64,000 nt of DNA from Antedon mediterranea (lineage: Eukaryota; Echinodermata; Crinoidea; Comatulida; Antedonidae), in NCBI RefSeq assembly GCF_964355755.1, contig NC_092671.1, positions 9,373,001 to 9,437,000 of the forward strand, read 5' to 3'. The first letter of the stretch is position 1. Each line of letters begins with the position of its first letter. Position numbers and translations under genes: made by a program. Below the pieces are notes generated by a model that worked only from the letters and a program-made list of their open reading frames with translations, ran no database searches and was not told the DNA's origin. Below, one piece after another: positions 1 through 12,150 of this stretch.

Positions 1-360
1 GATAGTTACGTTTATGATGATGAAGATGAAACTGATAATAATTGTTACGACGTAACGACGTTGAGTTGTTACGATGAAAATACGAACTTGATTATGATAT
101 ATGATAAGTACGATATGGTAAATGTAAAAACGATGGCTACGATAACATTATTATGATGATAAATATCAACATGATAGTGACGATAATTATGTTAAAGACG
201 ATGGAATCGACGAAAGATTCAGAATATAAAACCGCAATGGTGATGAAATGATGACAGTAAATGTAAAACGATAACCCATGGGTTATAACATAACTATGAT
301 AATAATTATAGTGACGAAAATTATAACGACGAAGATGAACTCGCATAGATTCGGAACAGC
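1..360. repeat. Degenerate purine-rich simple repeat
   Basis: The first 360 bases are low-complexity DNA built from imperfect units such as gatgatga, cgatgata and acgatg. No unit repeats exactly for long and no coding signal is visible. It looks like an old, decayed microsatellite. Confidence 0.6.
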
Positions 361-1780
361 GACGGGAAAGAAACCGACTACAACTTAATAAATTAATAAA
401 GGATGAATTGATTGAATGTAATATTTCCGTCGTTTGGTCAATTTATATGTGGTAATTCGTGATTATTTATCTTTTAATTACATCTGTTGAGTTGTTTGGT
501 CGAAGATGTTTCCTTTAATTAATTCTCTGAATGTATTAGTGTCCAAAAGATAAACCACGTTGATTGTATTAATTTGTGTTACTTTGTTTGCCATCATGCC
601 TTTAACATAAAATTTCGTTTTACGATTACAATTTGCTAAATACACTAAACAAAATTATTCATGAGGTAGTTTAACACTCATTCTGTCCTTGATTTTCGTT
701 TAATAATCATAACCGTTTGTCACATCCTACACGGGAAAAATCTTCTCGTCTTTTGACATAATTACCTTTTAATATAAACTATAGTGTCGTGTACAGATGC
801 ATATGAATTAACTAAATCCTAGAGGTACGTTCATACAATGGGACGAGTCGGCTAAGATAAAAGGTAATAAATCAGTTATGGTATTCATTACTGTCAAGAC
901 AGGTGTTCCTTTCAAGATGCCGATTATAACTTAAAGAATAACTGCAGGGAGAAACACACGGGGAGAGGTGAAAGTGAGAAATTTTCTTGCAGGGCTACTT
1001 TGCTAATAAAACGGTGCAATCAAATTCGGCAGGCTACTTACGACGAGCTCGTGGATGGATTCGCTTTAACATCTGCAGTGTACCATTCATCGGAAGTCAT
1101 CGTCGAAGATAATTATGGCACTCTCTTTATCATTCATCATCCTAGATATTTCTTAACACAATTGTTATCATTATTAATTGTCTTATTTTCTGACAAATTA
1201 CAACCGCCCTCTTTCTCGTTATCATAATGACTCAATTCAGTTTTGTAGCGAAGAAGTTCTAGAAAGATTTCCGTCTTAGGGCCTCGATGACCCTAATCCG
1301 AACGACGGATATTTCGTGCAATTGATAAAATCGAAATGTTATTACAATCAATAAATGAATACGACTTGGAACGTAGAGCTTTCGAACAGAATGTGAATAT
1401 CTGGCTAATTTGCGGATGCCTATTTATTTGTGATTTAATTCAGATTTTAGACTTGATCTAATTTCGTTCATTTGGTGGACTGATTTTCACGTGAACTGTT
1501 ATCATTATTACACTTATCATTATGCGTTGTTATGGAATAATCGATTAATACCGAGAGAGTGGATTAACAAGATTATTACTTACTTATTATACTGTAATTA
1601 GAAAAGGGTAAATGCAAACTGTTACATGTTCCAAATATTTAGGCCTAAAAGAACTGGAACTATATATTATTAAATATATATAAATCCACAACAGGCAAAG
1701 GACATATATATATATATGATATGATATACCGTACTGAAAATGTATTAATTCATTTTAAACGATAACATGAGGAAATCTGA
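361..1780. other. Gene-free AT-rich stretch
   Basis: No exon with family resemblance, RNA gene or clear repeat is seen here. A 75-codon open frame at 1000-1227 has no recognisable product. A short run of alternating TA lies near 1660-1715. Confidence 0.5.
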
Positions 1781-1783
1781 GAA

Positions 1784-1857
1784 CGCTCCAACCGAGATTC
1801 GAACTAGCCGGACCTCCTGCTTGATATGCAGATGTCTTAACCATTACTGGGTTTTCA
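1784..1857 (-). repeat. tRNA-like sequence (SINE head or tRNA pseudogene)
   Basis: Read on the minus strand, the segment has a box-A-like stretch (AGTAATGGTTAAGAC) and a box-B-like AGTTCGAATCT about 35 bases later. An arm of CTGC/GCAG lies between them. It does not fold cleanly as a functional tRNA, so I read it as the tRNA-derived part of a SINE or a tRNA pseudogene. Confidence 0.45.
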
Positions 1858-2071
1858 TGCTATAGAAAGCACAGCTTTATAAGCATACTACTATAAAAAG
1901 TGACTTCACTACTACCCATAGAGGAAGTCTTCCTCAAAGAGTTGCCACATTTAAATATAAGTTATAACATTTCAGTATATGTACAAAACATTCAAATATA
2001 ATTACTACTAATTACTTAATAATTTAACCCTAGCTTAAGTTAGTGCATGCTTCATTTACTCTCTATTCTTA

Positions 2072-2345
2072 ATTCTGGCCCCGAAACCTTGACTCAGAAA
2101 TACCGGGATGGTGTCCGGCGGGGGATAGTTTTACCTTAGTTAAGCATAGTTAAGCTTAGTTACATTTTTTTTTCACATTATTGATTGTCTCCATCCCCGA
2201 AACCTCGACTAAGAAATACCGGAATGGTGTCCGGCGGGGGATAGTTTATTACCATTAGTTAAGGTCTAATGTAAAGCACCTAGAGGGGTCAGTGATCCAT
2301 TAGGCGCTATATAAATACTGTTTATTATTATTATTATTATTATTA
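2072..2345 (+). repeat. SINE-like repeat with an internal duplication and (TTA)n tail
   Basis: Two direct copies of a roughly 70-base unit lie at about 2076-2141 and 2190-2250. Both contain CCCCGAAACC, then GAAATACCGG, then GGTGTCCGGCGGGGGATAGT. The second runs on through taggcgctatataaatactg into a (tta)n tail at 2319-2345. A body followed by such a tail is typical of short retroposons. The family name is unknown to me. Confidence 0.55.
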
Positions 2346-3630
2346 CTGTAGGCCTCCACTATCGTATTCAAACAATGATATGTATTTCAATCATATTTTA
2401 CCATAACACGAGGATACACGTGTATTTTCGATATTCTAATAAGTACATCATTCTCTTATGACTAATGAATTGTCAGTGAATGGAGCATAGAGGAAATGGT
2501 AAAAGGTACATATTAGTCGCATAAGTAAAGTACACTTTACTGATGTTTTTTTTTATGGCTGGTCTGTGCGTAATGTAACCGATTTTCGTCTTAAATGAAG
2601 TTGCCATAAACACTATGATAAAAGATACATCACAAAACGATTTATAGGCTTATAGTTGAAAAGAAGCAAGTTTGATTTGTTGTTCCACCTTCAATTACAT
2701 AGGATTTATTAGATAGTAGTCATACCTACTCGCAAGAGTGCGTTGTTGCGAGTCCTAAAATCCGATATAGCTTTTTCCAATTGGCATGCATGTATACGTG
2801 GTCCGTTTAAAAACTTAATTCGCGTTTACAGAGACACGACTGAATCGGCAGATGATAAACATTTCACAGCTCATAAGCATGTATTCTCTTCACTAACTGT
2901 GATGCTACTAAACCAATTTCCTCTTCCCAGATAGTCAATTGTAATTTTTATAGTCATCAACCCGAGAGGAAATTAGCTCGCTTTGTATCTAACTTACGGC
3001 AGGTGGGAAATCTTGGCTAGTAAGGTCGACAACATGTTAGAATGTAAAAACATTTATCGAACTAAAATCAGTTTTAGAAGACGAGTTTGTACTCAGATTT
3101 TTTCTACATTTAACCTTGTCTAGTTTTTGATGACATGGAAATGGTGTAATCTAAAATAACTTGGATATGGACCAGTGATAATGTTCTTCATTAACACTGC
3201 TGATTTTTGCGTGTGTGTATGTTAGACATTATTAATTACCGGAGTTATATTCTAATCAATTTATATATTGTAACAAGACAGTAATGATAACTTAAGCCAA
3301 GGCAGTCTTACATTGCCTTGCTTAGGCAGACACAACAACACATGGCATTCAAATAAAATATGTATTCAAAACAAAACCATCATTATAACAATGAAGATAT
3401 TAAATAAAAGAAGTTGAAACGTGGAAAACATTAATAAATGCCTCATTTATTAAATCAAATTTATCTAAATTTAAAATGTATATTACTTCATAAAACATAT
3501 TATGAAGCAGACAGAGCAAATGAAACAGTGGGTTGCACGAATACAGTAATGAGACAAAATTATTAAAAAGTCAACCTGGAAAGATACGGCTGCATCACTA
3601 ACATGGGAATAGACGTGTAGTTTGTTCCTT
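2346..3630. other. Gene-free stretch
   Basis: No supported coding exon or structured RNA is seen. The small open frame at 2743-2934 has no recognisable domain. Confidence 0.45.
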
Positions 3631-3705
3631 TAAATCTCTATCTACACTATCAAACTAGTTTTTTTTTTGACACATAAAGTTTGATAGATTAGAGAGATAG
3701 CTTAA
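3631..3705. mobile_element. Short MITE copy (family A, core-deleted)
   Basis: A near-perfect inverted repeat has TCTATCTACACTATCAAACT on the left and its complement-like AGTTTGAT...GATAG on the right, flanked by TTAA-like bases. It matches the ends of the longer copies at 11948, 24307, 26733, 38168 and 46564 but lacks their central GTGCCCATAT...GGGCAC part. It could fold into a hairpin with a very short loop. Confidence 0.7.
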
Positions 3706-3920
3706 GAGTGCATTTGCCTTCTAACTTTGTTAAATTTAATTAAGAGAAGAAGCCTAGTAACTACGGTATTAATGATTTGAGAGACAAAATTAAAAAATAG
3801 AGCGGAAGGTCATATACTATATTAGGTGACAATATATCATTTCGTATTTTAGGTATGTTTGTATTAACATGGTCGACTGCAATTATATATCATGAAGGAA
3901 TTCCTCCATAAGTATATATT

Positions 3921-4085
3921 GATGAAACCTGACCTAATAGCCCAAATGCGTTAGAAATCATTTTAAAATGGCTTTAATTTTTAATCGATTTCCACTGAAT
4001 TGCTATCTCCCCGTTAACATTATAATGATGTCGTACAATCCGTTTTTAGCACCATTTCCGTCAAAAATGACTCGCATTAGGCATA
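3921..4085 (+). repeat. Dispersed repeat R1, copy 1
   Basis: About 160 bases starting GATGAAACCTG and ending TTTTTAGCACCATTTCCGTCA match the segment at 7039-7195 in the same orientation. Shared blocks include AAATGCG, TAGAAATCATT and AGCACCATTTCC. The two copies bracket the first GT31 gene. No open frame is present, so it is probably a non-coding transposon fragment. Confidence 0.6.
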
Positions 4086-4250
4086 TCGGTGGGCTCTAAG
4101 ATTATTACTAAAGTTTGCGGTTCAAAAAAAGGAAAAAAAATAAATAGTAAAAACACATGATAAATGTATCAATAAAAAATATTTACAATGTGTTTGTCGT
4201 AGTAAATAAATTAAATCCAGAAATATAATTAGTTTCAACTTGAATTAAGT

Positions 4251-4386
4251 ATGGAATGGAGTGGACGAAACGCAAGCGAGTTGACCAATGACAAGCGACA
4301 GTTGGAATAATCCATCGCCTGTGATTGGTCAAATTCCTTACGTTGTGCTACGTCGTTGTGTTGCGTCTCTAATAGGAATCAAGCAT
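4251..4386. mobile_element. MITE-like element (family B), diverged copy
   Basis: This segment matches the element at 27991-28149. Both carry TTGACCAATGACAAGC, a central ATAATCC, GTGATTGGT and TTACGTTGTG in the same order, and both end near GGAA(T/C)CAAGCAT. The left end has diverged, so the terminal inverted repeat is better judged in the other copy. Confidence 0.6.
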
Positions 4387-4900
4387 TTGACGTATAGGAT
4401 ACAGTAAGACGAATGTAGACAATATGAATATAATACCACTATATAAAATATTAATAACAATTTATAATATTAATATTAAGTAAGGACCTGTTGGTCCAGA
4501 TCCTTCACTAACTGAGTTAGTGAGAAGTCGAATAAATTAAAAAAATAAATAAATAAATAAAGAACGTTTAATATTCGGAAAGGTGTGGCGGTGCCGCTCC
4601 TTGTGATTTAATAATTGAGCCACATCGGGTGCGACCCCTGCCCTGGCGCAGATCCTGGTAGGTTGGCTCTCAGATTTGACGATGAAACCTAAATATGTGA
4701 TACTATGGCACTAGTGCACCGTAGGCAGCCAAAAATTTTTTTTAAACTTCTCCCGAATGTCTACATCTACTTTTAATACGAATCTGCGTCGTTAGATGCG
4801 ACTTTAAAATCCAATCAATTATTAATTGATGAAAGAACATTTATTTGCTTTCACAAAACCTCCTTAACAAAATAAGATACTAGACATTTTTTGTTATATT
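4387..4900. repeat. Repeat-like spacer with (AAAT)n tract
   Basis: The stretch includes CTGTTGGTCCAGATCCTTCAC followed by an A-rich (aaat)n tail near 4536-4560, then a GC-richer block at 4580-4740. The first part looks like the 3' end of a retroposon. No coding exon is seen. Confidence 0.4.
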
Positions 4901-5490
4901 GCACTGGTCAACTTGTATTAGTACTGTACTGAATAACTCGAAAAGACAAATACCCTGCGAAACCGGCGCAAACACATTTAAGCCTAATAATACATTTTAT
5001 AGTATTCCACATTCCACGAGTTCATTTCTTCGTGTACTTATACCACAGAGTTATAACCATTTGTATCCATTAAGTACATGTTTAAATTATACACAAAATA
5101 AAGCCAAATTCCTAATTTCTCTTACCACACACGTAAGATGCAAACTCAAAAGTGAACCAATGACATTACGTCACATATCTTTACTGCCTATGACATGTCG
5201 TGCTATCCGATACACGAGCGGTATCATATCTAGCGACAAAAAACATACTGCAGTATCACGTCTTTTGACAGCAATCTCCATCCCATATAGGATATAATGA
5301 AAGATCAGTTAGTTAAAGAGTTAAGTTATACTGTATTTTAGGTGCGAGGTTGTTGCCGTCGACAGACACGATACACCAGAGCACCGGCTGCCGTAACAAC
5401 ACTAGTATTACATAAAGTTCCGACAATAACCATTCCGATCTGTATTCTTTAGAATTCAACATAGGGCCTTCTATTTCGATACATCAGTTG
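4901..5490. other. Spacer or 3' region of the GT31 gene
   Basis: A 132-codon open frame spans 4899-5297 on the plus strand but has no domain resemblance and no splice or start context that I can defend. The rest may be 3' untranslated sequence of the minus-strand gene that ends at 5502. Confidence 0.35.
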
Positions 5491-5501
5491 AAAGAAAAAG
5501 T

Positions 5502-6530
5502 TCAGCATCTAGCTTTGTTACTCTTTAAATCTTTCCACATCCTGGGAAGTTGACGAGTTGGCATTTGATGTGACGTAACGATTTTCCTATAGCGACATAC
5601 TGAATAAGGTACCCTGGAATTGTGGAATTCTTTCATCTTCCTCGGGATTATACCCAGCTTCTGCCAGACCGTACCGCAGAAGACATCCTCCAGGTATAAG
5701 AATGTTGCATTCTGGGAATGAATATACGTATCTCTTGCAACATCACCAGACATTAAATACCCAGTTCCAGATAAAAATGGCGGGTACGTCTTTCCAGGAT
5801 ACAATTCGTAAGGCATATACCATTTGCTTTTTTTGTTTCTGATTGGTCCTCCTTTCATTAAGACGCCAGCCGCTAACTTCTCTTGCTTGTCTTCAGGATC
5901 GGTTGATAAATATTTAATAATGTTTCCATAATGTACAAACATATCATCATCCGTTTTCATAACGTACTTTGCACTGGGACAAAACATTGAAGCCCACTTC
6001 ATTCCCATTATAGTTTTTAATGTCAAATTTACATATGTATCTATAAAGTCCTCCATTAAAATATCTTTAAATTTCATATTTTCTTCTTCAACTGAATGAA
6101 CCAATCTTTTATCATTAATTTTTCCTAATAGAAACATAGTGACGATCTTTTTACCTCCTATCTCCTTCGGGCTCGCCCAAGTTTCTCTGATAATTTGACG
6201 TTGGTATTTATTCTTATGCATTGTCAGGACAAGCACTAGTAAATACACGTCTTTATCAGTCCCGTTATCGTACAGACAGACATCGGGATTGTTGATGACC
6301 AGTTTGTAGTTATGCGGTAACGTATAATTGTATGTAGAGTTGCTTTGGGTGTTATTATTATTTACAGGAAATGCTAGTGTAAATAACCGCTTGTTTATTT
6401 CTTCTTTTAGCTTAGCTTCCTCTTGAATAGACATTGGCGATGGCTTGTATCGAAACTGCACCAAAACGAATACAATAATAGTACTGGCGAAGAGAAAGCC
6501 TAAAATGAAACGACTTCGTTTCATAATCAT
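5502..6530 (-). CDS. GT31 family beta-1,3-galactosyl/GlcNAc-transferase-like protein
   Basis: This is a single coding exon of about 342 residues. I chose the start at MIMKRSRF (ATG at 6530-6528) because a splice acceptor (ttatatttcag) lies just upstream, so residues ahead of it are probably untranslated or encoded elsewhere. A short cytosolic tail and one signal anchor (ILGFLFASTIIVFVLV) indicate a type II Golgi membrane enzyme. GT31 landmarks are present: IIRETW, the metal-binding acidic motif KTDDDMF, GTGYLMSGD and LYLEDVFCGTVW. Several Asn-X-Ser/Thr sites lie in the stem. The family transfers galactose or GlcNAc in beta-1,3 linkage onto glycan acceptors; donor and acceptor cannot be told from sequence. 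A paralogue lies at 12151-13521 on the same strand. Confidence 0.9.
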   Translation of the reverse strand: MIMKRSRFILGFLFASTIIVFVLVQFRYKPSPMSIQEEAKLKEEINKRLFTLAFPVNNNNTQSNSTYNYTLPHNYKLVINNPDVCLYDNGTDKDVYLLVLVLTMHKNKYQRQIIRETWASPKEIGGKKIVTMFLLGKINDKRLVHSVEEENMKFKDILMEDFIDTYVNLTLKTIMGMKWASMFCPSAKYVMKTDDDMFVHYGNIIKYLSTDPEDKQEKLAAGVLMKGGPIRNKKSKWYMPYELYPGKTYPPFLSGTGYLMSGDVARDTYIHSQNATFLYLEDVFCGTVWQKLGIIPRKMKEFHNSRVPYSVCRYRKIVTSHQMPTRQLPRMWKDLKSNKARC

Positions 6531-6579
6531 GATAACACTAGCAGGTCTGTACACATTCTGAAATATAAAATACAATTTA

Positions 6580-7038
6580 ATTAAAACTTTTGCGTATTTA
6601 TTTTAGGCATGAGATGTGGAATGGACTAACATCATACAGTACCGATTAAAAAAATGTATTACTATTGCCTCGCGCGTATTGGGCACACGCCTCTATATAA
6701 TGACAAATAAAACAGTCTAAATTACCTCACGCATTACACGCGTGCAACATTCGTGCGACCCCAAGGACCAGCTACTTTCAAACATGTTTTATGGAAAGGT
6801 TTATTGTACAGCGATTATATTGCTGTTTTTGTGTAAGTTATTTTCTATTTACTTTCTATTTACTGATTCATAACTGTTACCTTTTAGAAAACAAAAATAT
6901 AGACACAAATTTACATTCACGTCAACTACGGTACGCACGCATTTACATACCGTGTTTTACCACCTTCTTCCACCCCATTCTTTTACACATATTTTTTGCA
7001 GAACACATCATCACCAGGGTCAACTTCGATCAATTATA
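6580..7038. other. Upstream region of the first GT31 gene
   Basis: This should contain the promoter and any non-coding first exon of the gene ending at 5502, since a splice acceptor precedes its start codon. I cannot place the first exon. The small open frame at 6791-7042 shows no recognisable domain. Confidence 0.35.
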
Positions 7039-7195
7039 TTAATGAAGCCTGGCCTAGTATTTAGCCAAAATGCGATAGAAATCATTAAACACGCCTGCAA
7101 TTGTTAATCTATTTTCACCACAAATATATTACTATATATCTCAGTAATGATATAATCATCTTTAGCACCATTTCCCTCATTGACATTCTCTCACA
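7039..7195 (+). repeat. Dispersed repeat R1, copy 2
   Basis: Direct repeat of 3921-4085: it opens AATGAAGCCTGGCCTAGTA, has AAATGCGATAGAAATCATT and closes with TTTAGCACCATTTCCCTCA. Substitutions and small indels separate the two copies, so they are not recent. Confidence 0.6.
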
Positions 7196-8620
7196 CAATA
7201 GAAATCTTGAATTGGTTAATTACTTATCATTAACAACAGTATTTTGGTTCCATAACGTGAACTAAATTGAGGATAAAAATCGTCTAAGTTGATTATTTAT
7301 CATTTATACTGTGAATCACCGTTAGTAAATTTTCTGTGCACCTCCTTTATAGTTAACCTTCAAATTAATTATGTCTTTTAATTTGAAAATAAATAAATAT
7401 GCAGAAACTTTTTAGAACAAAAGAGGGCGACGTTTCATTTGTAAAGACGTTTATACAGATGCATTCTTCGAAATAAGTCGGGTTCTTAATTTATTACGAT
7501 GTGAAAACAAACTTTGAATGAATGTAAATGTATCATGAAACCTGGTTGTGACCAGGCAATGTGATTATTTCTGACAAACTTCTAAGCTAATTATTATGGC
7601 AAATTCCCATCTCCCTGTTATAAGGAAGGCTATGTTAATTTCTTTCAGAGTTATAACATCTTTCTGAAATAATTTTATACAGAGTCTGGTAAAATTATGT
7701 AACATTTCTCCAGCATATTGTGGTAATATTCATAGTTCACTCTGATATCTCTATGGTTATACAATATATTTACAGTAAAACTAAATAAATAATATTTGAA
7801 TACAAATAAACAACAAATTAGTAGGCCTATGAAAATATGAAATAATGATTGGTTGATAACGTTTGTGCTGGCTGTCATCTTTTTAAAAATAGGGCTATGA
7901 ACCGCAGATATGTACGTATGACATTGATCATGAATTTAAGTGAAGAAATCCCTCACCCATTTGAACAATTTGCGATTAACAAAGGATCATGTACATTCCA
8001 GTCTAATGAAGCATACTACTGTGTAATTACTGCGAGTATTGTGTGTTTTGTATTGATATCCCAAGATAGTTATTTATACCTCCATAGTTATTCTAATTTC
8101 ACTGCAGCAAAGACCAGATCAATGGGTGTAGCAATATTTAGAACAGCACTTGGAGGCGACTATTACTACTATACTATAATTGATCATCGCAAACTACTAA
8201 AAATCACAATGGTATGAGTATGTGAAAGTTTAGTCACCCAATTACAACTTGGGACTGACCACTGGTTAATATTTATAATATTGCAAGAGCCCATGTAGTT
8301 AATATTCATTTTTTTTATTACAAAAAAAACTCTGTACACATGACATATAGTGGTCATTGAAACTCCCCCTTATTTAACACTTTAGAACACCAGCAAACAA
8401 TTTGTTTTAGGCCTAATGGATATTGTTACTGTATTGGCATCATTATGACTATAGAGAAAATGCATAAAAAAAATCACAAGCATATACAAGTTAAACATGC
8501 AAAGAAAACAGTTTGTGATCATTAAATATGATACTGCTGCAAGCATGTTAGTAAATTAAATTGCCATTGTGGTTTCAAACCTACAGTGTTACTTTACCTA
8601 TGAGATGAAAAAATAATCTC
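7196..8620. other. Gene-free AT-rich stretch
   Basis: Open frames at 7675-7878 (minus) and 7849-8217 (plus) are AT-rich and lack domain or homology signals. I see no exon that fits a neighbouring gene. Confidence 0.4.
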
Positions 8621-8622
8621 CC

Positions 8623-8693
8623 AATTTGAACCCAGACTCTTCAACAGTACTTGAAATACAAATGTCATGCTATTACCATTAGACCACTCTGGA
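8623..8693 (-). repeat. tRNA-like sequence (SINE head)
   Basis: The minus strand has a box-A-like TGGTCTAATGG and, about 40 bases on, a box-B-like GGGTTCAAATT. The anticodon arm is too decayed for a functional tRNA. It probably belongs to the same SINE insertion as the material that follows to 8915. Confidence 0.5.
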
Positions 8694-8794
8694 ATTTAAG
8701 CATTCCGACAATAAAGTGAATCTTGAATCTTATATTGAGCTGATAAACTGGTTGACAATACCAAAAGAGAGAAGAAAATGGAGAGCTTTGTAAG

Positions 8795-8915
8795 AGTGAC
8801 CGGATCTACTGATCCTGTGGTGGACTGCCAATTCCTGAAGCAAAAACTAAGTCTCATTTAGGCTTGAACCATGAACCTTGGATTGGAAGGTGTACGTACG
8901 AACCGCCAAGCTAAT
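8795..8915 (-). repeat. Second tRNA-like/SINE segment
   Basis: On the minus strand the segment begins TTAGCTTGGCGGTTCG and reaches GGTTCATGGTTCAAGCC, which resembles box A and box B of a polymerase III promoter. It lies about 100 bases from the tRNA-like sequence at 8623-8693, so the two may be parts of one composite element. Confidence 0.4.
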
Positions 8916-9721
8916 TACAGCACATACTGTACTGTTTACTAATATAAAAATATTACAAAGCATCAATGAAGGATGCTGTATTACTAATCAATTAATCAAT
9001 ATTATACACAAGACTTCCTTGTATAACACTGAAATATTATCCATTTAATTATAGAAATTGCATCAGCCTAGGAAAAAAAATTTGTACTGTAAATAATAAG
9101 TTATAAATGGTAACAACACACTGTTCATGCGTTTCTGCAGGATATTACTCGATAAATAACTTACCATATAGAGTTACACTGAATTCATTTTGACAAAATT
9201 GTATCTCAATTTAAGATCAGCTGAATTAACTGTATTTTGTAACCACTGGTAAATTAAAGATTTCCTCTGTTATGTGTATTCACTGCATCAACCAATCACT
9301 CACATTGGTGGACAAACACTATTAGTAATGATACGCTTCACTGATTTAATCATGAATATTCAATTAATGTATTGATACCATATACAAAATATAGATTACC
9401 TTTTTTTAAATAGCACCCTCAAGGTTATTATTTGTTAATATAACAATGTATTTTTTATAGGTAACAAATAAAATGTTTTTATTCCAATACTTTTAATAAT
9501 CAAGAATAATATTGTGCTGGGCGGAGACATTCACTAAGCTTAAAGCCAGCCTCTAAGCTAAAAACCAGCCTACAGTAATTATAACATAGCACCCAACCTG
9601 TAGGTACTGATTTATTTTTCACACCAAACGTTTTATCAAAGTGCCTTGAACTTTTTTATATTCCTGAGAAGAAGTAAAGTACTGTAGTATTAAACACTAC
9701 AACCCCAAGTAAATGTTAAGT

Positions 9722-10067
9722 GAGACAAATGGCCAAGTGGTTAAGTCAGGGGTGCCATTTACCGTACCTTAACGAGCCAACACTATCAGCATTTGTTCGA
9801 GGCCGACTCGCTCCTAGTTTTGGTGGTGGGACAAGTCTTCTAATAAGGACTATAAACCGTAGGTCCAGTGTACACAGTTATAACCTGTGTGCACTTTAAA
9901 TAACCCAGTTCATCATTCCAGATGAGTAGGGGGTAGTACCCCGATAAACTGGTTCACAAAATAACCCCTGTCTGTATATCAGAGGGATTACCACTGATAG
10001 GACAGTAATTAATTTACTATTGGTAATCCTTGGCCACATGTGCCTAAAGACATCAAATAAAAAAACT
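9722..10067 (+). mobile_element. SINE-like retroposon with tRNA-type promoter and A-rich tail
   Basis: The head contains ATGGCCAAGTGGTTAAG, a textbook box A of the class II (Ser/Leu) tRNA kind, followed by the box-B-like TTGTTCGAGGCC. A body of about 250 bases without coding capacity ends in catcaaataaaaaaa. This order (tRNA-like head, unrelated body, A-rich tail) is that of a tRNA-derived SINE on the plus strand. Confidence 0.7.
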
Positions 10068-11945
10068 GGCACTGTAAAAATGTATTATAATAGTTCACAT
10101 CAACTTGGCAAAACCATCGCATTATTCCACCGCAAATGATAAGTTTATCGTGAATCAACATACCTCATTACGCCATGTTAATTATCTAGCATGTGTAGTG
10201 CTCAATATTTAGGGGCAATACAGTAGTATGTTTGCGGCATGGAATATAAATAAAAACAACAAAAAATAGTATTCCAAAATATTTATTAACAATGTACAGT
10301 ATGCAAATTAATGATACGTTTAATCACAATTAATTTATCAAACCATTTATACAAAAAAAAATCCATTATTACTAATTATTGATTTATAATCAAAATTTCT
10401 AACTATCTAAACACAGTATATTTTTATTGTTATTAAAAATAATTTTGATACGAATTTATGATACGAATAAATGTAAATTTGTAAATGCACGACAACATTA
10501 CAATATATTGGATTGAAACAAATAATGTTTCTTTTACAGATGTCCAATTTCTTATCATTTGAGAATATTATTATGGCTGGTTATACTTCTTTAATGTATA
10601 ATAATTAATAACAATAATTTAATTGTACAAATCAAAAATAATTAATAAATATTTAAATGTTTTTTTTTGTCAAGCACTGAAAATGGCTATGATTGAGATC
10701 ACAATCATGGACAAAATTACAGTATGAATTAATAATAATTTTTAATTTGTAATCATAGCCATTCTATGCTATTTTAATAGTTTTTGTCCATTGTCCATCC
10801 AGTGTGATAGAAGATAGTCAAAACTTAAAATGAAAAAAAATGTAAATACTACTGCTATTTTCTAGAATTTACTATAAACCACTATAGAACAAATAAAATA
10901 AACATATTATTTTCAACACATGTCCACCTGAACAAACAATGGATTCTGCAGCAAACTAATCTTAGACTTAGTAAATATTTAAAAATGTACTTGACAGTTT
11001 GGGATGATAATGTACAGTAATACAGTATTATAACTATATAAATAATTCACATTTAGAACTGCTGGTGCTTATATCAATTTCATTGGTCTTTGTGCAATTT
11101 ATAATTTGATTACCGTATGGATTAGAAAATAAAAAATTAATATGTTTATTGATTATGTTCCATGGAATATACATACACAATACAATATATTACAATGTGC
11201 AATGCTTACAATAACTCCTATTTGAACGTGTTTAACATTACTACCAATCCATCCATTTATTTATTTTTTATTATTTATTTTTATGGTTGTCGCAAAATAA
11301 ATTAAATATGTCTCCTCCTAATATTATTAGACTGAGTCACTTATTCAATTATTTTTAATACTGTAAATAAATTATTGGAAATTGAAAGCAATATTTTGGC
11401 AACATTGTTGGATGATATCAACAGTTAGGTTAAACCCTAATGCCACATTCGGTTTCACCGTGATTTACTGACTGGACACACAAAATAAATTAAGTTTAAG
11501 AAAGAAAAAGCTCAAACTTAAATGTATCAGAAGAGAAATTGTAAAACTAATCAGGGCAAACAATCTATTGTGTACTATCTAATAAAAAACCTGCTGTCCA
11601 TCAACACCATACTGTACATGGTGGTTTGTTTATTGCAGTTTACATCAACAAATACTTAAAGCAATAATGTAACGTTTGGCTTGCAAAATGGCACCCAAGC
11701 TAGTGAGAAATACAAAATGAATTTAAATTCTGAAGATTTGCACATTGGAATCAACAGCAGTTTGTAATGTTGTACAGTAGTACTGTAATGTTGTACAGTA
11801 GTACTGTAATGTCAATTATATTCAGAGAATCATTCCCGATTCAACAGAACTATTTGACTCATATACTGTACTTCAAAACAAAATAACTTTAGTCCTGAAC
11901 ATGAAGTATGATATGAGTATGGTAAATAAATTTAATAACTTTTAG
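10068..11945. other. AT-rich spacer, possibly 3' UTR of the second GT31 gene
   Basis: No coding exon is recognisable. A 21-base unit with GTTGTACAGTAGTACTG is duplicated in tandem near 11767-11812. A pair of near-complementary segments around ATGGCTATGATT (10683) and AATCATAGCCAT (10749) could form a hairpin. Confidence 0.4.
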
Positions 11946-11947
11946 TA

Positions 11948-12084
11948 TTAAGCTTTGTCTACACTATCTAAGTGTGATAAGCTGGTAGTGATATACCCAA
12001 ATATGGTAGTGATCATCATGTCCGTATGGGCACATCACATTTTTTTTCACATAAAGTTTGATAGTGTAGACAGAGCTGCTTTAA
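11948..12084. mobile_element. MITE family A copy
   Basis: The element begins TTAAGCTTTGTCTACACTATC and ends GATAGTGTAGACAGAGCTGC before TTTAA. The core holds an ATACCCAAATATGGTAG segment and a GGGCACATCACAT segment, as in other copies. It lies 67 bases past the stop codon of the second GT31 gene, probably inside its 3' UTR. Confidence 0.8.
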
Positions 12085-12150
12085 CAAAAATCGATTAGAC
12101 TAGATGTAAACAATAAAAGTTTGTTAGTAGAAAAGTAATATTTAATAATG

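Noticed and set aside
4899-5297. 132-codon open frame on the plus strand
   Set aside because: No domain, no family resemblance, and no splice or start context; length is compatible with chance in this sequence.
7849-8217. 122-codon open frame on the plus strand
   Set aside because: Composition is AT-driven, there is no recognisable motif, and nothing nearby would join it.
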